Shown here one piece after another: positions 15,070 through 23,672 of a stretch of DNA of 35,156 bases (position 1 is its first letter; each line of letters opens with the position of its first letter). This stretch comes from Blastocatellia bacterium (GTDB lineage Bacteria; Acidobacteriota; Blastocatellia; Pyrinomonadales; Pyrinomonadaceae). The DNA lies in NCBI GenBank assembly GCA_013697915.1, contig JACCVY010000213.1:1-35156 (forward strand), written 5' to 3'. The position numbers and the translations under genes are program-made. The notes below the pieces were generated by a model. It saw nothing but the letters and a program-made list of their open reading frames with translations, made no database searches and was not told the DNA's origin.

Positions 15070-18000
15070 CTAGAATCCGGGCACCAGCATGCGGGCCATG
15101 CGTTCAGGATTCTTTATTCGTTGCGTTGTCATCCACGCGTCGGCTTCCGCAAGCAACTGCCGGCCACGATCATCAGCCAACAGCTCGCCCAGACGCCGGC
15201 GCGAGACGGCTGCGTAAAGATGCATGTCCACTCGATCGAAACCGTCGATCGCCGCTGCGAGTAACGTCGTGGCCGCCGTGGGCTGGTTGCGTTGATGCGC
15301 AACTGCGCTTCTGACAACTTCTGCAAACGGTTTCGCCCAGGCCATGTTTTCTTTTTCGATCTTGCGAGCCAGTGTTTCGGCGAAACTCAATTTATCTCGA
15401 TCGTTGTTGCGCAATGCCGTCGCCAAAACGGCGCGAGCGCGCAGGTAGGTTGCTTCAATGCGCAGCACCTGCGTGCGCAGCAACATGGAATTCTGCAGCA
15501 AGGGCCACTGCCCCGCGATATGCTTCCAGGCAACGTCGGCGTCTCCCGTATACAGTTCGATCTGCGCCTGTGCCAGCAGCGAGCTGTAATGTTGCAAGTG
15601 AAACCCTTCGTGCGGCCAGGCTTTCAGCGCCTCAATTACTTCCGCTCTGGCTTTGTCGGGATCGTCAGCCGCGAGCCAAATTGAATTCATGCGCGTGCGC
15701 AGGTCGGTAGCCGCGAAAACGTTTCCCTGTTCGAGTGCAGCAGAAAGCAGCGAAGGCACGCGCCGCGAAACCTCGGCCAATTCGCCAAGATATAAAAGTG
15801 CGCTCAACATGAACCGGTTCGCCATCGTCAGTTCCCAGGTCACGCCGGTGCATCGATCACGTAAGACTTCCGCGGCGCGCTCGCAAAGTTCAGCCGCCAG
15901 TTTCCACTCGCCCACCAAATAGGCGCTGACGCCGCGAGCCCAGATTGATAGTCCAATCGCATGCGGGTGTCCCACCCTTTGAGACAGTGCTTCAGCTTGC
16001 TGCGCGATTTGCAGAGCCCGTTCTTTCGACCTGCCGCCTGCCGACACGCTTTGCGCCACTTCAAAAGACATCGCGCGCGCAATGCGATAAGGTTCGCCGG
16101 CCTTTAACGCCAACAACAAGTGACGACTTTGAAAGTCCGCTCCGCGAATCAAATCAACTGCACCCAGCCCGGCGGCCACCGCCCAGCACGTATCGATGCG
16201 CACCAGATCCGCTTCCGGAATTTGACTCGCATCGCGCTCAGTAAAGTTCAGTCCCCGCAACTTAATCTGCAACCGTTTCAACAACAGCGAAAACAGCGCG
16301 CGCCTTGGGCCTGCCGGCAAGGTAAACCCGACCGCCGCCAGCACCGACCTAATCAGTTCCAGGCCTTCTTTGATGTGCCCGCCCATCAGCAACTGCTGCG
16401 CAGCGCGTCGCCGGAAATCAAGACTATGGGCCGCGGAACTTAGCTGGGCCACCTCGAGATAAGCTTCCGCCGCCTCAGCGGGCCGGCCGGCATTTGCCAG
16501 CGATTCGGCAAGTCCACGTTTAAGATCGACAAGTTCAGCGCCACGCGCGGGCGCCAGTTCCAGAGCGCGCCGGTAAAAGCCGGCGGCGCGATCAAAAGCG
16601 AGTGCGCTCGCCGCTTTGCGGGCAGCAACGGCAGCATGCGTGGCGGCGCGGACGCGTTCGCCGGCGCCAAGGTAGTGCTCGAACAACGCTTCCGGATCGT
16701 CAATGCCGCGCACTTCGATGGCATGGGCCAGGCGTTTGTGAATCTGTGTGACTTTGGTTGGCGATAACTGCGAGGCAAGCGTTTCGCGAATGCGATCATG
16801 ATACAACTCGAGCGTGTGCCCGTTACCGGCGCGAATAAACTGAGCTGCCCTAAGCGAGCCGATCAATTGCAACTCGTCACCGGAAAGTTCCGCCGCTTGA
16901 TAGACAACTTCAGGATTGATAGGCCGGCCGGCGATAGCGAGGGCGTCAACAAACGCGCGCGCGTCTTTTGGCAAGTGGCTCAGTCGCGCATCCAGCATCA
17001 TCGCCAAAGTGATACCGCTGGTGGCTGTTTGATCGCTGGTCAAGGCATAGCGCGCAAGCTGCTCCAACAAGAATGGATTGCCGCGCGCTTCGCCCAACAT
17101 CGCATCGACAAATTGGGCCAAAGCCGCCGCCCCCGGACCCAACAGGTGGTCCAACATTTCGTACGACTCCGACTTTGACAAAGCCCCAACATAAACTTCG
17201 CGGCAGTTATCCGTGCCGGTTTTCTCCAACAACGTTTTCAAAAACGGCTTGGCTTCCAGGTCTTCGGTGCGAAAGCTCGACAGCAGCATTAGCGGTGGTG
17301 AGTCAGGCGGGCGCAGCAAGTCTTCAAGCAGCGTGCTGCTGTCCGCGTCGGACCATTGCAAGTCATCGATATAAAGGACCAGCGGCTGGCGATCGGAAAT
17401 GCGCGCCAGCAGTTCGCGCAAAGCGGCAAAGGCCTTCCGTCGCAAAGTGAAAGGATCGGGCATGTCGTGCTCGCGTTGCGGCGCATTGAAAACCGCATCC
17501 ACTTGCAGCATCACCGGAAACAGCCTTGCCAGGGCCAGCACCTCGCGCGGCATCAACGCCTCTGCTTTAACGTCGGGCAGCGATAGCAAATATTTCGTTA
17601 AGCTGTCTACCACGCCATCAAGCGCTTTGTAAGGGACCGACTCGCGCTGGTAACAACGTCCTTCGAGAACAACAACCTCAGATTCATGCGTGCGCAACTC
17701 ATCGAGAAAATGACGCGCCAACGCTGTCTTGCCCATGCCTGAGCTGCCGTGCAAATAAACCGTAACTGTTTGATTGCGGCGCGTGAATGCAAAGGCTTCG
17801 TTGAGTTGTCGCAATTGTCGCACGCGACCAACGAACGCGGCTGCCTGCGCATTGGACGGGGCCGGCGCAGACATGATCGGGCGTTGCAATGGACCCGTCT
17901 TGCCGTGACCGAGTATGCGCAGGACTTCGCCGCCCTCGGGCCGATCTTCCGGCTTGCGTCGCAACAGGCGCATACAAAGATCGTTTAAGTCCGGAGGCAC

Positions 18001-18885
18001 ACTGCTGACGAGGTCGCTGGGCGCGGGCGGATCGAAGTTTTGCTTATTCATCATCACTTCGAAAAACTTTCCGGAAAACGGTAACCGCCCGGTCAGCGCC
18101 TGATACAACATAACGCCGATGCTGTACCAATCGCTGGCTCGCGAAATCGGCAGTTGCGCGCCCTGCTCGGGCGACATGTAATCAGGAGTGCCCGCCAGCG
18201 TCACGCTGTCGTGGAGTTCTTTGCCTTCTACCTGCGCAACCAAGCCAAAATCAAGAATCACTACCCGGCCTTCGTTTGTTACCAGCACGTTCGAAGGTTT
18301 AATGTCGCGATGAAGTTTTCCTGTTTCATGCAGGCCATGCAGACCTTCGGCAAGTTGGCGCAAGGCGACAGTCAAGCGACCGAGATCGAGTTTCGATTTC
18401 TCCAGCAAAGAATCGCCGCGCCGCTCGTTTGAGTCTTCACCAGAGCCTGAAAGGCTGATGGTATCCAACTGGCGTGTCTCTGCTTCGTAATCCGCAAGTA
18501 GTTCCGGAGGGGAACCCTCTTGCGTGCCTTTGAGCAGCGTCGGCGTCTTTGAGGATTGTTTGCGCCGCGACTGATAACCGGGGCGAACGTATTCCAGAAA
18601 GTTGACACCCTTGACCAGTTCCATGGTGAAGAACCAGTACTGCCCCTCCACCATGAACTCGTAAAGTGCTACCAGGTTGGGATGCGAGACATCTGCAAGC
18701 GAGCGAAACTCGTTTTTAAAACGCGAGATGTGCGAAGCCTCGGCCCGGGTGAGTGTTTTCAGCGCCACCAGTTTGTCAGTCTCGCGATCGTGCGCTTCAT
18801 AGACCACGCCCATGCCGCCAGAGCCAAGACGGCGGCGGATGCGAAAACGTTCGGTGCCAAGAAAGTCGTGTGAGCTTTGGCTCAT
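15070..18885 (-). CDS. Ser/Thr protein kinase fused to AAA-type ATPase and TPR-like region
   Basis: 1271 residues, apparently cytosolic. The Hanks-type kinase domain (about 13-326) has glycine loop G21SGGMG, K43, the catalytic loop H192-R-D194-IKPSN, DFG at 212-214 and GTPDYMSPEQ activation/P+1 segments, so it should be active. A polar insert of about 65 residues (104-168) splits the hinge from helix E. An AAA_16/STAND-like ATPase follows: FVGR at 351, Walker A GSSGMGKT (380-387), Walker B LVLYIDDLQW (D507-D508). The last 550 or so residues are helical, Ala/Leu-rich TPR-like repeats for partner binding. The layout resembles PknK-type regulators but no DNA-binding domain is seen. It is divergent from the GDT1 gene across 226 bp. 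Confidence 0.93.
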   Translation of the reverse strand: MSQSSHDFLGTERFRIRRRLGSGGMGVVYEAHDRETDKLVALKTLTRAEASHISRFKNEFRSLADVSHPNLVALYEFMVEGQYWFFTMELVKGVNFLEYVRPGYQSRRKQSSKTPTLLKGTQEGSPPELLADYEAETRQLDTISLSGSGEDSNERRGDSLLEKSKLDLGRLTVALRQLAEGLHGLHETGKLHRDIKPSNVLVTNEGRVVILDFGLVAQVEGKELHDSVTLAGTPDYMSPEQGAQLPISRASDWYSIGVMLYQALTGRLPFSGKFFEVMMNKQNFDPPAPSDLVSSVPPDLNDLCMRLLRRKPEDRPEGGEVLRILGHGKTGPLQRPIMSAPAPSNAQAAAFVGRVRQLRQLNEAFAFTRRNQTVTVYLHGSSGMGKTALARHFLDELRTHESEVVVLEGRCYQRESVPYKALDGVVDSLTKYLLSLPDVKAEALMPREVLALARLFPVMLQVDAVFNAPQREHDMPDPFTLRRKAFAALRELLARISDRQPLVLYIDDLQWSDADSSTLLEDLLRPPDSPPLMLLSSFRTEDLEAKPFLKTLLEKTGTDNCREVYVGALSKSESYEMLDHLLGPGAAALAQFVDAMLGEARGNPFLLEQLARYALTSDQTATSGITLAMMLDARLSHLPKDARAFVDALAIAGRPINPEVVYQAAELSGDELQLIGSLRAAQFIRAGNGHTLELYHDRIRETLASQLSPTKVTQIHKRLAHAIEVRGIDDPEALFEHYLGAGERVRAATHAAVAARKAASALAFDRAAGFYRRALELAPARGAELVDLKRGLAESLANAGRPAEAAEAYLEVAQLSSAAHSLDFRRRAAQQLLMGGHIKEGLELIRSVLAAVGFTLPAGPRRALFSLLLKRLQIKLRGLNFTERDASQIPEADLVRIDTCWAVAAGLGAVDLIRGADFQSRHLLLALKAGEPYRIARAMSFEVAQSVSAGGRSKERALQIAQQAEALSQRVGHPHAIGLSIWARGVSAYLVGEWKLAAELCERAAEVLRDRCTGVTWELTMANRFMLSALLYLGELAEVSRRVPSLLSAALEQGNVFAATDLRTRMNSIWLAADDPDKARAEVIEALKAWPHEGFHLQHYSSLLAQAQIELYTGDADVAWKHIAGQWPLLQNSMLLRTQVLRIEATYLRARAVLATALRNNDRDKLSFAETLARKIEKENMAWAKPFAEVVRSAVAHQRNQPTAATTLLAAAIDGFDRVDMHLYAAVSRRRLGELLADDRGRQLLAEADAWMTTQRIKNPERMARMLVPGF

Positions 18886-18953
18886 TTATTCTGAAGCGAA
18901 ACCACCCGAGAAGGTAAGTTAGTATAGATTAGTCTATGGCATAAAGGGATAGA

Positions 18954-18984
18954 CATTATGAGTGGTGCTCCACCACATTATGAG
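18954..18984. promoter_or_regulatory. Small palindrome flanked by 9-nt direct repeats
   Basis: gtggtg-ctc-caccac (18962-18976) is a perfect 6-bp inverted repeat bracketed by two copies of cattatgag (18954-18962 and 18976-18984). It lies in the divergent gap between the kinase and GDT1 genes. It could be an operator for either gene or a structured RNA element; no known regulator motif is recognised. Confidence 0.35.
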
Positions 18985-19101
18985 AACATTCGAATCGAGG
19001 TTCTGAGACACGATTTACAAGCTGGACAGGATTTGAATGAAATGAGTAAACCAACCGTTTTAAATCCGGTTAATTGTGTAAATCCTGTCGGGTTGATTTA
19101 G
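18958..19101 (+). CDS. Possible 47-residue leader ORF before the GDT1 gene
   Basis: ATG 18958 opens a 47-codon frame beginning MSGAPPHYENIRIEVLRHD. Its TAG (19099-19101) overlaps the AGGAGG Shine-Dalgarno of the GDT1 gene, an arrangement that would couple translation. Against it: there is no ribosome-binding site of its own, the start lies in a palindrome, and from about codon 17 onward it is encoded by a degenerate inverted repeat (19007-19089). It is probably not a conserved protein. Confidence 0.2.
   Translation: MSGAPPHYENIRIEVLRHDLQAGQDLNEMSKPTVLNPVNCVNPVGLI
19007..19089. repeat. Degenerate ACAGGATTT-type inverted repeat
   Basis: The left arm (about 19007-19034, with gacacgattt and ggacaggattt words) pairs imperfectly with the right arm (19062-19089, aaatccggtt ... 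aaatcctgtc). It resembles a widespread bacterial ACAGGATTTACAGGAT hairpin repeat that has accumulated mutations. It forms the 5' leader of the GDT1 gene, ending 12 nt before its Shine-Dalgarno. Confidence 0.6.
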
Positions 19102-19111
19102 GAGGCATCAA

Positions 19112-19384
19112 ATGGACTGGCGCGTCTTTCTGACAACTTTTGGCGTGATCTTTCTCGCCGAAATGGGCGACAAAACTCAACTCGCGGCGATGACGATGGC
19201 CGCGCAAACAAAAAGACCATGGGCGGTTTTCATCGCCGCAGCACTGGCGCTGACTGCGGTCTCAGCGATTGGCGTAGTTGTCGGCAGCGTCGTTGGCGAT
19301 TACATTCCGCTTATCTGGGTCAAGCGCGTCGCGGCCATTGCTTTCATCGTTATTGGTGTGTTGATTCTCCTGAATAAATTTTAG
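19112..19384 (+). CDS. Half-size GDT1/TMEM165 (UPF0016) cation transporter, probable Mn2+ exporter
   Basis: 90 residues with three hydrophobic segments (about 3-22, 36-58, 69-88). The family hallmark E-x-G-D-K-T is present in FLAEMGDKTQLAAM (residues 16-21), where the acidic residues bind the cation. UPF0016/GDT1 proteins normally have two such repeats in about 190-220 residues; one-repeat forms are known in bacteria and are thought to work as dimers or hetero-pairs. Members export Mn2+ (some Ca2+). A strong AGGAGG lies 7 nt before the ATG. No second half lies beside it; the next gene is another metal-transporter type. No yybP-ykoY Mn2+ riboswitch was recognised upstream. Confidence 0.9.
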   Translation: MDWRVFLTTFGVIFLAEMGDKTQLAAMTMAAQTKRPWAVFIAAALALTAVSAIGVVVGSVVGDYIPLIWVKRVAAIAFIVIGVLILLNKF

Positions 19385-19436
19385 AGATAGAAAGCGTAGT
19401 CCGGAATTCCGGTGTTAGCCGGGTCGATGGCGAGAA

Positions 19437-19577
19437 AGAGCGGGGGCAAGCCCGCCTTCCCAACCTTGAGCTGATTAGAGTTGAGTCGTGATCAGCGCCC
19501 GAAAAGGCTTTCAACGTAAAACGATCGCGCAAGTCAAAAGAGTCTCCAGGTCGGGAAGGCGGGCTTGCCCCCGCTCT
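19437..19577. repeat. Dispersed inverted repeat, family B, copy 1
   Basis: The 30-nt arms 19437-19466 and 19548-19577 match at 29 of 30 positions (core gcgggggcaagcccgccttcc) around an 81-nt spacer. A related element lies at 30664-30753. It sits after the GDT1 stop and can fold into a long hairpin. Confidence 0.85.
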
Positions 19578-19672
19578 TGAAGAGGCGACACATTTTTCGT
19601 GCAAAGCTATTCGTTCACCCGCAACGCTGTCTTTTGTTTACCTGGTCGCTACCGCTCCCGGTTCCGGATTCG

Positions 19673-19702
19673 TTGACCGACAATGTTCTACTCGAATATT
19701 TT
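19673..19702 (+). promoter_or_regulatory. Possible promoter of the VIT-family gene
   Basis: TTGACC (19673-19678) and TATTTT (19697-19702) are 18 bp apart, 67 nt before the transporter ATG and downstream of the family B hairpin. This suggests separate transcription from the GDT1 gene. The rest of the 385-bp gap shows nothing else. Confidence 0.35.
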
Positions 19703-19769
19703 TGCAGATATCGCTTAAACGAATTAGAGTCTCTCTGTTTCCTTTATCCTTGAGCGCTGGAGACAATTA

Positions 19770-20465
19770 ATGCCGCAAACTCCGCATACCGAGCGCCACT
19801 TCACCGCCAGTGATGTTGTGCGCGACATCGTGATAGGCATGTCTGACGGATTGACGGTGCCGTTTGCATTGGCCGCCGGCTTAACGGGCGCCATCGCCAA
19901 TACAAACATCATCGTCACTGCCGGACTTGCAGAAATCGCCGCCGGATCAATAGCGATGGGTCTGGGTGGTTACCTGGCAGCGAAGAGTGATGCGGAACAC
20001 TACGCCAAGGAACGCGAACGCGAAAAGCGTGAAGTCGCCGAGATCCCGCACGAAGAAATGAAAGAAGTCGCCGAGGTGTTTGAAGAGTACGGCTTGACCA
20101 GCGAACAAACTCGACCGCTGGTCGAAGCGTTGCGCAAGCAGCCACAAAAGTGGATCGATTTCATGATGCGCTTTGAACTGGGTTTGGAAAAGCCCGATCC
20201 GAAACGCGCGCTGACCAGCGCCTTGACGATTGGCGGCGCTTACGCCGTGGGCGGATTTGTACCGCTCGCACCTTACATCGCCTTAACGAGCGCCTCCACG
20301 GCGTTGCTGTTTTCCATCGCGGTCACACTCCTGGCGCTGCTGGTTTTCGGCTTTATCAAGGGCCGGTTCACTGGAATGCGACCGCTGAGAAGTGCCCTGC
20401 AGACAGCGTTCATTGGCAGCATGGCTGCCGGCGCAGCTTTCCTGATCGCCCGCGCTATCGCCTGA
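19770..20465 (+). CDS. VIT1/CCC1-family Fe2+/Mn2+ transporter
   Basis: 231 residues. The N-terminal DVVRDIVIGMSDGLTVPFALAAGL (15-38) is the signature of the first helix of the VIT1/CCC1 family, followed by IAAGSIAMGLGGYLAAKSDAEHY. A charged, Glu/Arg-rich cytosolic loop (about 75-145) corresponds to the metal-binding domain of plant VIT1. Three C-terminal helices follow (about 150-170, 173-197, 208-229). The family moves Fe2+ or Mn2+ out of the cytosol in exchange for protons. GGAG sits 8 nt before ATG 19770. With the upstream GDT1 homologue it makes a pair of cytosolic divalent-metal exporters; there is no ferritin-like fusion. Confidence 0.93.
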   Translation: MPQTPHTERHFTASDVVRDIVIGMSDGLTVPFALAAGLTGAIANTNIIVTAGLAEIAAGSIAMGLGGYLAAKSDAEHYAKEREREKREVAEIPHEEMKEVAEVFEEYGLTSEQTRPLVEALRKQPQKWIDFMMRFELGLEKPDPKRALTSALTIGGAYAVGGFVPLAPYIALTSASTALLFSIAVTLLALLVFGFIKGRFTGMRPLRSALQTAFIGSMAAGAAFLIARAIA

Positions 20466-20611
20466 GCGATCTAACCGCAGTATCTTGTTTGCTTCTGTAT
20501 CGACTTCCCTAATCGCGAAAAGTGAGATAATTTCGACGCAGTTTCCTTGCCCGGCGTGGTGTAACTGACCCAGTTTGAATCTAAGATCACTGCATACGAG
20601 AGCGTGTGACC

Positions 20612-23350
20612 ATGAGCACAGCGATAGAAGAAGCTTCCAAACCTACCAGGCAAAAAACTCATAAGTGGGTTTACCTTTTCGAGGAAGGCAGCGGCGACGA
20701 CAAATCGCTGCTCGGCGGCAAAGGCGCGGGCTTGTGCGAGATGACGCACGCCGGTTTGCCGGTGCCGCCGGGATTGGTTGTGAGCACCGAAGCCTGCAAC
20801 GCCTTTTTTGAAAACGACAAGAACTTTCCTGAAGGCATGTGGGAACAGGTAAAGGAAGGTCTACAAAAGATCGAAGAGAAAGTCGGAAAGAAATTCGGCG
20901 ATCCGCAAAATCCCTTGCTGGTTTCAGTTCGCTCCGGCGCCGCGTTCTCAATGCCCGGCATGATGGACACTGTTCTGAACCTCGGGCTTAACGAACAAAC
21001 TGTTCAGGGTCTGGCCGCGCAAACCGGCGACCTGCGTTTTGCGCTTGATGCCTACCGGCGCTTCGCTTCTCTGTTTGGCGAAATCGTTATGGGCGTGGCC
21101 CATGAAAAGTTTGAACGGGTGATGGATCGTTACAAGGCACAGACGAGCGGCGGCCGTGACACTGATTTAAAGCCAAAGCATCTGCGCGACATCATTGCGG
21201 CTGAGAAGCAGATCATTCTGGCCGAGCAGCATGCCATTCCTGAAGATCCTTACGAACAACTGCGCGTCGCCATCGCGGCGGTCTTCAATTCCTGGATGGG
21301 CCGCCGCGCGATTGATTATCGCCGCATAAATCGCATTCCCGATTCACTTGGCACCGCGGTAAATGTGCAGGGAATGGTTTTTGGAAACATGGGCCAGGAC
21401 AGCGGCACCGGCGTCGCCTTCACACGCAACCCCTCAACCGGCAAGAAGGAACTCTACGGCGAATATCTATTGAATGCGCAAGGCGAAGACGTAGTCGCCG
21501 GCATTCGCACACCCAATCCCATCAGCCAACTGAAAAAGGAGCTGCCGAAAGTTTACGAAGAGTTTGCCGCTATCACCGGCCTGCTGGAAAAGCATTATCG
21601 CGACATGCAGGACTGTGAATTCACAATTGAGCGCGGCAAGCTTTGGATGCTGCAAACGCGCACCGGAAAACGCAGCGGCGCAGCGTCAGTACGCATCGCA
21701 GTCGAAATGGTCGGCGAAAAGTTGATTGATCGCGCAACTGCCGTCCAGCGTGTTTCGCCGGAACAACTCGATCAGTTGTTGCATCCGACAGTTGATCCGA
21801 AAACCAAGGCGACTGTATTGGCTACCGGACTGCCGGCAAGTCCGGGCGCTGCGCAGGGCCAGGTTGTTTTCAGTCCTGACGAAGCCGAAGAGTTAGCCCG
21901 CGAGAACGCCAAAGTAATTCTGGTGCGACAGGAAACGAGTCCTGACGATTTTCACGGCATGGTTGCCGCGCAGGCGATCGTCACCGCCCGCGGCGGCATG
22001 ACCAGTCACGCGGCGGTGGTGGCGCGCGGCATGGGCAAACCGTGCGTGAGCGGCGCGAATGCTCTCGACATTGATTACAGCCAACAGCAGTTTTCTGTTA
22101 ACGGCACCGTGATCACAAAAGGAGAATGGATTACTGTCGACGGTTCAACCGGCCGCGTGTTTCTGGGCCAGGTGCCGACCATGCAGCCAACGCTCGGCCC
22201 CGAGTTTCACGAGCTGATGGCTTGGGCCGATAAGTTTCGCCGCTTGCGCGTGCGCGCCAACGCCGACACGCCGCGCGACGCAAAAGTGGCGCGACAGTTT
22301 GGCGCCGAAGGCATCGGGCTCTGTCGCACCGAGCATATGTTTTTTGGCGACCAGCGACTGGCGGCTATGCGCGAAATGATTTTGTCGGAAGGCGTCGGCG
22401 CGCGCGAAAAGGCGCTTGAAAAATTATTGCCGCTGCAACGCGGCGATTTTGTCGGCATCTTTCGCGAGATGGTTGGCCTGCCGGTAACGATTCGCCTGCT
22501 CGATCCGCCGTTACATGAGTTTCTTCCAAATGCCGAGGAACTGCTGGGCGAACTCAGCGAATTGAAGATGGCCGTGCGTTTGGCAACTACCCTGGGCGAC
22601 ATGGACAACCTGCTCGACGAGATTGACGAAAAGCGCCGCGTGCTAAAGCAAGTAAATCGCATTCGCGAAGCTAACCCGATGCTGGGATTTCGCGGCTGTC
22701 GCCTCGGTCTGGTGTTTCCGGAGGTGACGCGCATGCAATGTCGCGCGATTTTTGAGGCCGCCTGTCTGGTGCAGGGCGAGAAGAAAAAGACGGAGTTGGA
22801 AATCATGGTGCCTTTGGTTTCACTCAGCGAAGAGCTGCATCAGCAACGCGAAGTCATCGACGAAGTGGCGCGCCAGGTTATGGGCGAGTATGGGATGACG
22901 ATTGAATATCTCGTCGGCACCATGATCGAACTGCCGCGCGCCGCGTTAATGGCCCATGACATCGCGGCGCACGCCGACTTCTTTTCGTTTGGCACAAACG
23001 ATCTGACGCAAACAACTTTTGGCTTGAGCCGCGACGACTCGGCGCGCTTTCTGCCGAATTATGTAGAGCGCAAGATTCTGCCTGAGGATCCGTTTCAAGT
23101 GCTGGATCGTGATGGCGTGGGCCAACTGGTCCGTTTGGGAACCGAGCGCGGGCGTAGCGTCAAACCCGATCTTAAGGTTGGGATTTGCGGCGAGCATGGC
23201 GGCGATCCGAGCTCTATCGCTTTCTGCAATGAGATTGGTTTGAACTATGTAAGCTGCTCGCCGTTCCGCGTTCCGGTGGCGCGCCTTGCTGCGGCCCAGG
23301 CGTCGCTGGCGGCAAAGGCGCAAGCAGCGACAAGTAAAACAGACGCGTGA
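20612..23350 (+). CDS. ppdK: Pyruvate, phosphate dikinase
   Basis: 912 residues, full length. It interconverts pyruvate + ATP + Pi and phosphoenolpyruvate + AMP + PPi in the cytosol, linking glycolysis and gluconeogenesis. The N-terminal ATP-grasp domain has FEEGSGDDKSLLGGKGAGL (about 23-41) and SVRSGAAFSMPGMMDTVLNLG. The swivelling phosphohistidine is H466 in TARGGMTSHAAVVARGMGKPCV. The C-terminal PEP/pyruvate barrel has GIGLCRTEHMFF, SFGTNDLTQTTFG and the catalytic C859 in GICGEHGGDPSSI. An in-frame GTG at 20606 is an alternative start, but the ATG is preferred. No regulatory-protein gene (RP/DUF299) is adjacent. It is monocistronic, with a repeat region downstream. Confidence 0.97.
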   Translation: MSTAIEEASKPTRQKTHKWVYLFEEGSGDDKSLLGGKGAGLCEMTHAGLPVPPGLVVSTEACNAFFENDKNFPEGMWEQVKEGLQKIEEKVGKKFGDPQNPLLVSVRSGAAFSMPGMMDTVLNLGLNEQTVQGLAAQTGDLRFALDAYRRFASLFGEIVMGVAHEKFERVMDRYKAQTSGGRDTDLKPKHLRDIIAAEKQIILAEQHAIPEDPYEQLRVAIAAVFNSWMGRRAIDYRRINRIPDSLGTAVNVQGMVFGNMGQDSGTGVAFTRNPSTGKKELYGEYLLNAQGEDVVAGIRTPNPISQLKKELPKVYEEFAAITGLLEKHYRDMQDCEFTIERGKLWMLQTRTGKRSGAASVRIAVEMVGEKLIDRATAVQRVSPEQLDQLLHPTVDPKTKATVLATGLPASPGAAQGQVVFSPDEAEELARENAKVILVRQETSPDDFHGMVAAQAIVTARGGMTSHAAVVARGMGKPCVSGANALDIDYSQQQFSVNGTVITKGEWITVDGSTGRVFLGQVPTMQPTLGPEFHELMAWADKFRRLRVRANADTPRDAKVARQFGAEGIGLCRTEHMFFGDQRLAAMREMILSEGVGAREKALEKLLPLQRGDFVGIFREMVGLPVTIRLLDPPLHEFLPNAEELLGELSELKMAVRLATTLGDMDNLLDEIDEKRRVLKQVNRIREANPMLGFRGCRLGLVFPEVTRMQCRAIFEAACLVQGEKKKTELEIMVPLVSLSEELHQQREVIDEVARQVMGEYGMTIEYLVGTMIELPRAALMAHDIAAHADFFSFGTNDLTQTTFGLSRDDSARFLPNYVERKILPEDPFQVLDRDGVGQLVRLGTERGRSVKPDLKVGICGEHGGDPSSIAFCNEIGLNYVSCSPFRVPVARLAAAQASLAAKAQAATSKTDA

Positions 23351-23394
23351 TTGTGCAGGGTGAACCGAACTTACAAGTGCAGCAGCTTGAATTG

Positions 23395-23590
23395 GTTTTC
23401 GCTCCGGAGGAGAGATGTTTATAGCGAAGGGCGCACGCCCAAGGATCTTCGCTCCGTTAGGAGCGAAACCCGGTAACGGAACCACTTGCCGACGCAGGAG
23501 AAAACAATTGCGCTCCTACGTAGCTTCGGAGTAAAGAAAGGACCTACCACCAGGCTATAAACATCTCGCCCCTGTAGGGCGAAGCAACAA
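23395..23590. repeat. TTTATAG-type inverted repeat with nested hairpin
   Basis: gagatgtttatagc (23412-23425) and gctataaacatctc (23554-23567) form a perfect 14-bp inverted repeat with GC-rich flanks containing gctccggagg and cctgtagggc. Inside, ttcgctcc/ggagcgaa (23448-23455 / 23460-23467) makes a tight 4-nt-loop hairpin. It lies between ppdK and the peroxiredoxin gene and probably terminates ppdK. The remaining 80 bp before the peroxiredoxin gene are AT-rich and may hold its promoter. Confidence 0.75.
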
Positions 23591-23672
23591 ACAATGTTCT
23601 ATTGCACTTCAAACTTGAATTTGCGAATCATAACAGCCAGACAAGAGTGTCTATCTAACTAAAGGAGTCATG

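Noticed and set aside
14746-15264. 172-codon plus-strand ORF across the CTTTGCGG repeat
   Set aside because: Spans the antisense of two genes and a hairpin repeat; includes repeat-encoded Lys/Ala runs.
18886-19111. yybP-ykoY Mn2+ riboswitch before the GDT1 gene
   Set aside because: The expected conserved loop sequences are not found; the region is instead a palindrome plus a degenerate repeat.
22207-22806. 199-codon minus-strand ORF inside ppdK
   Set aside because: Ser/Arg-rich translation antisense to conserved PEP-barrel codons; shadow frame.
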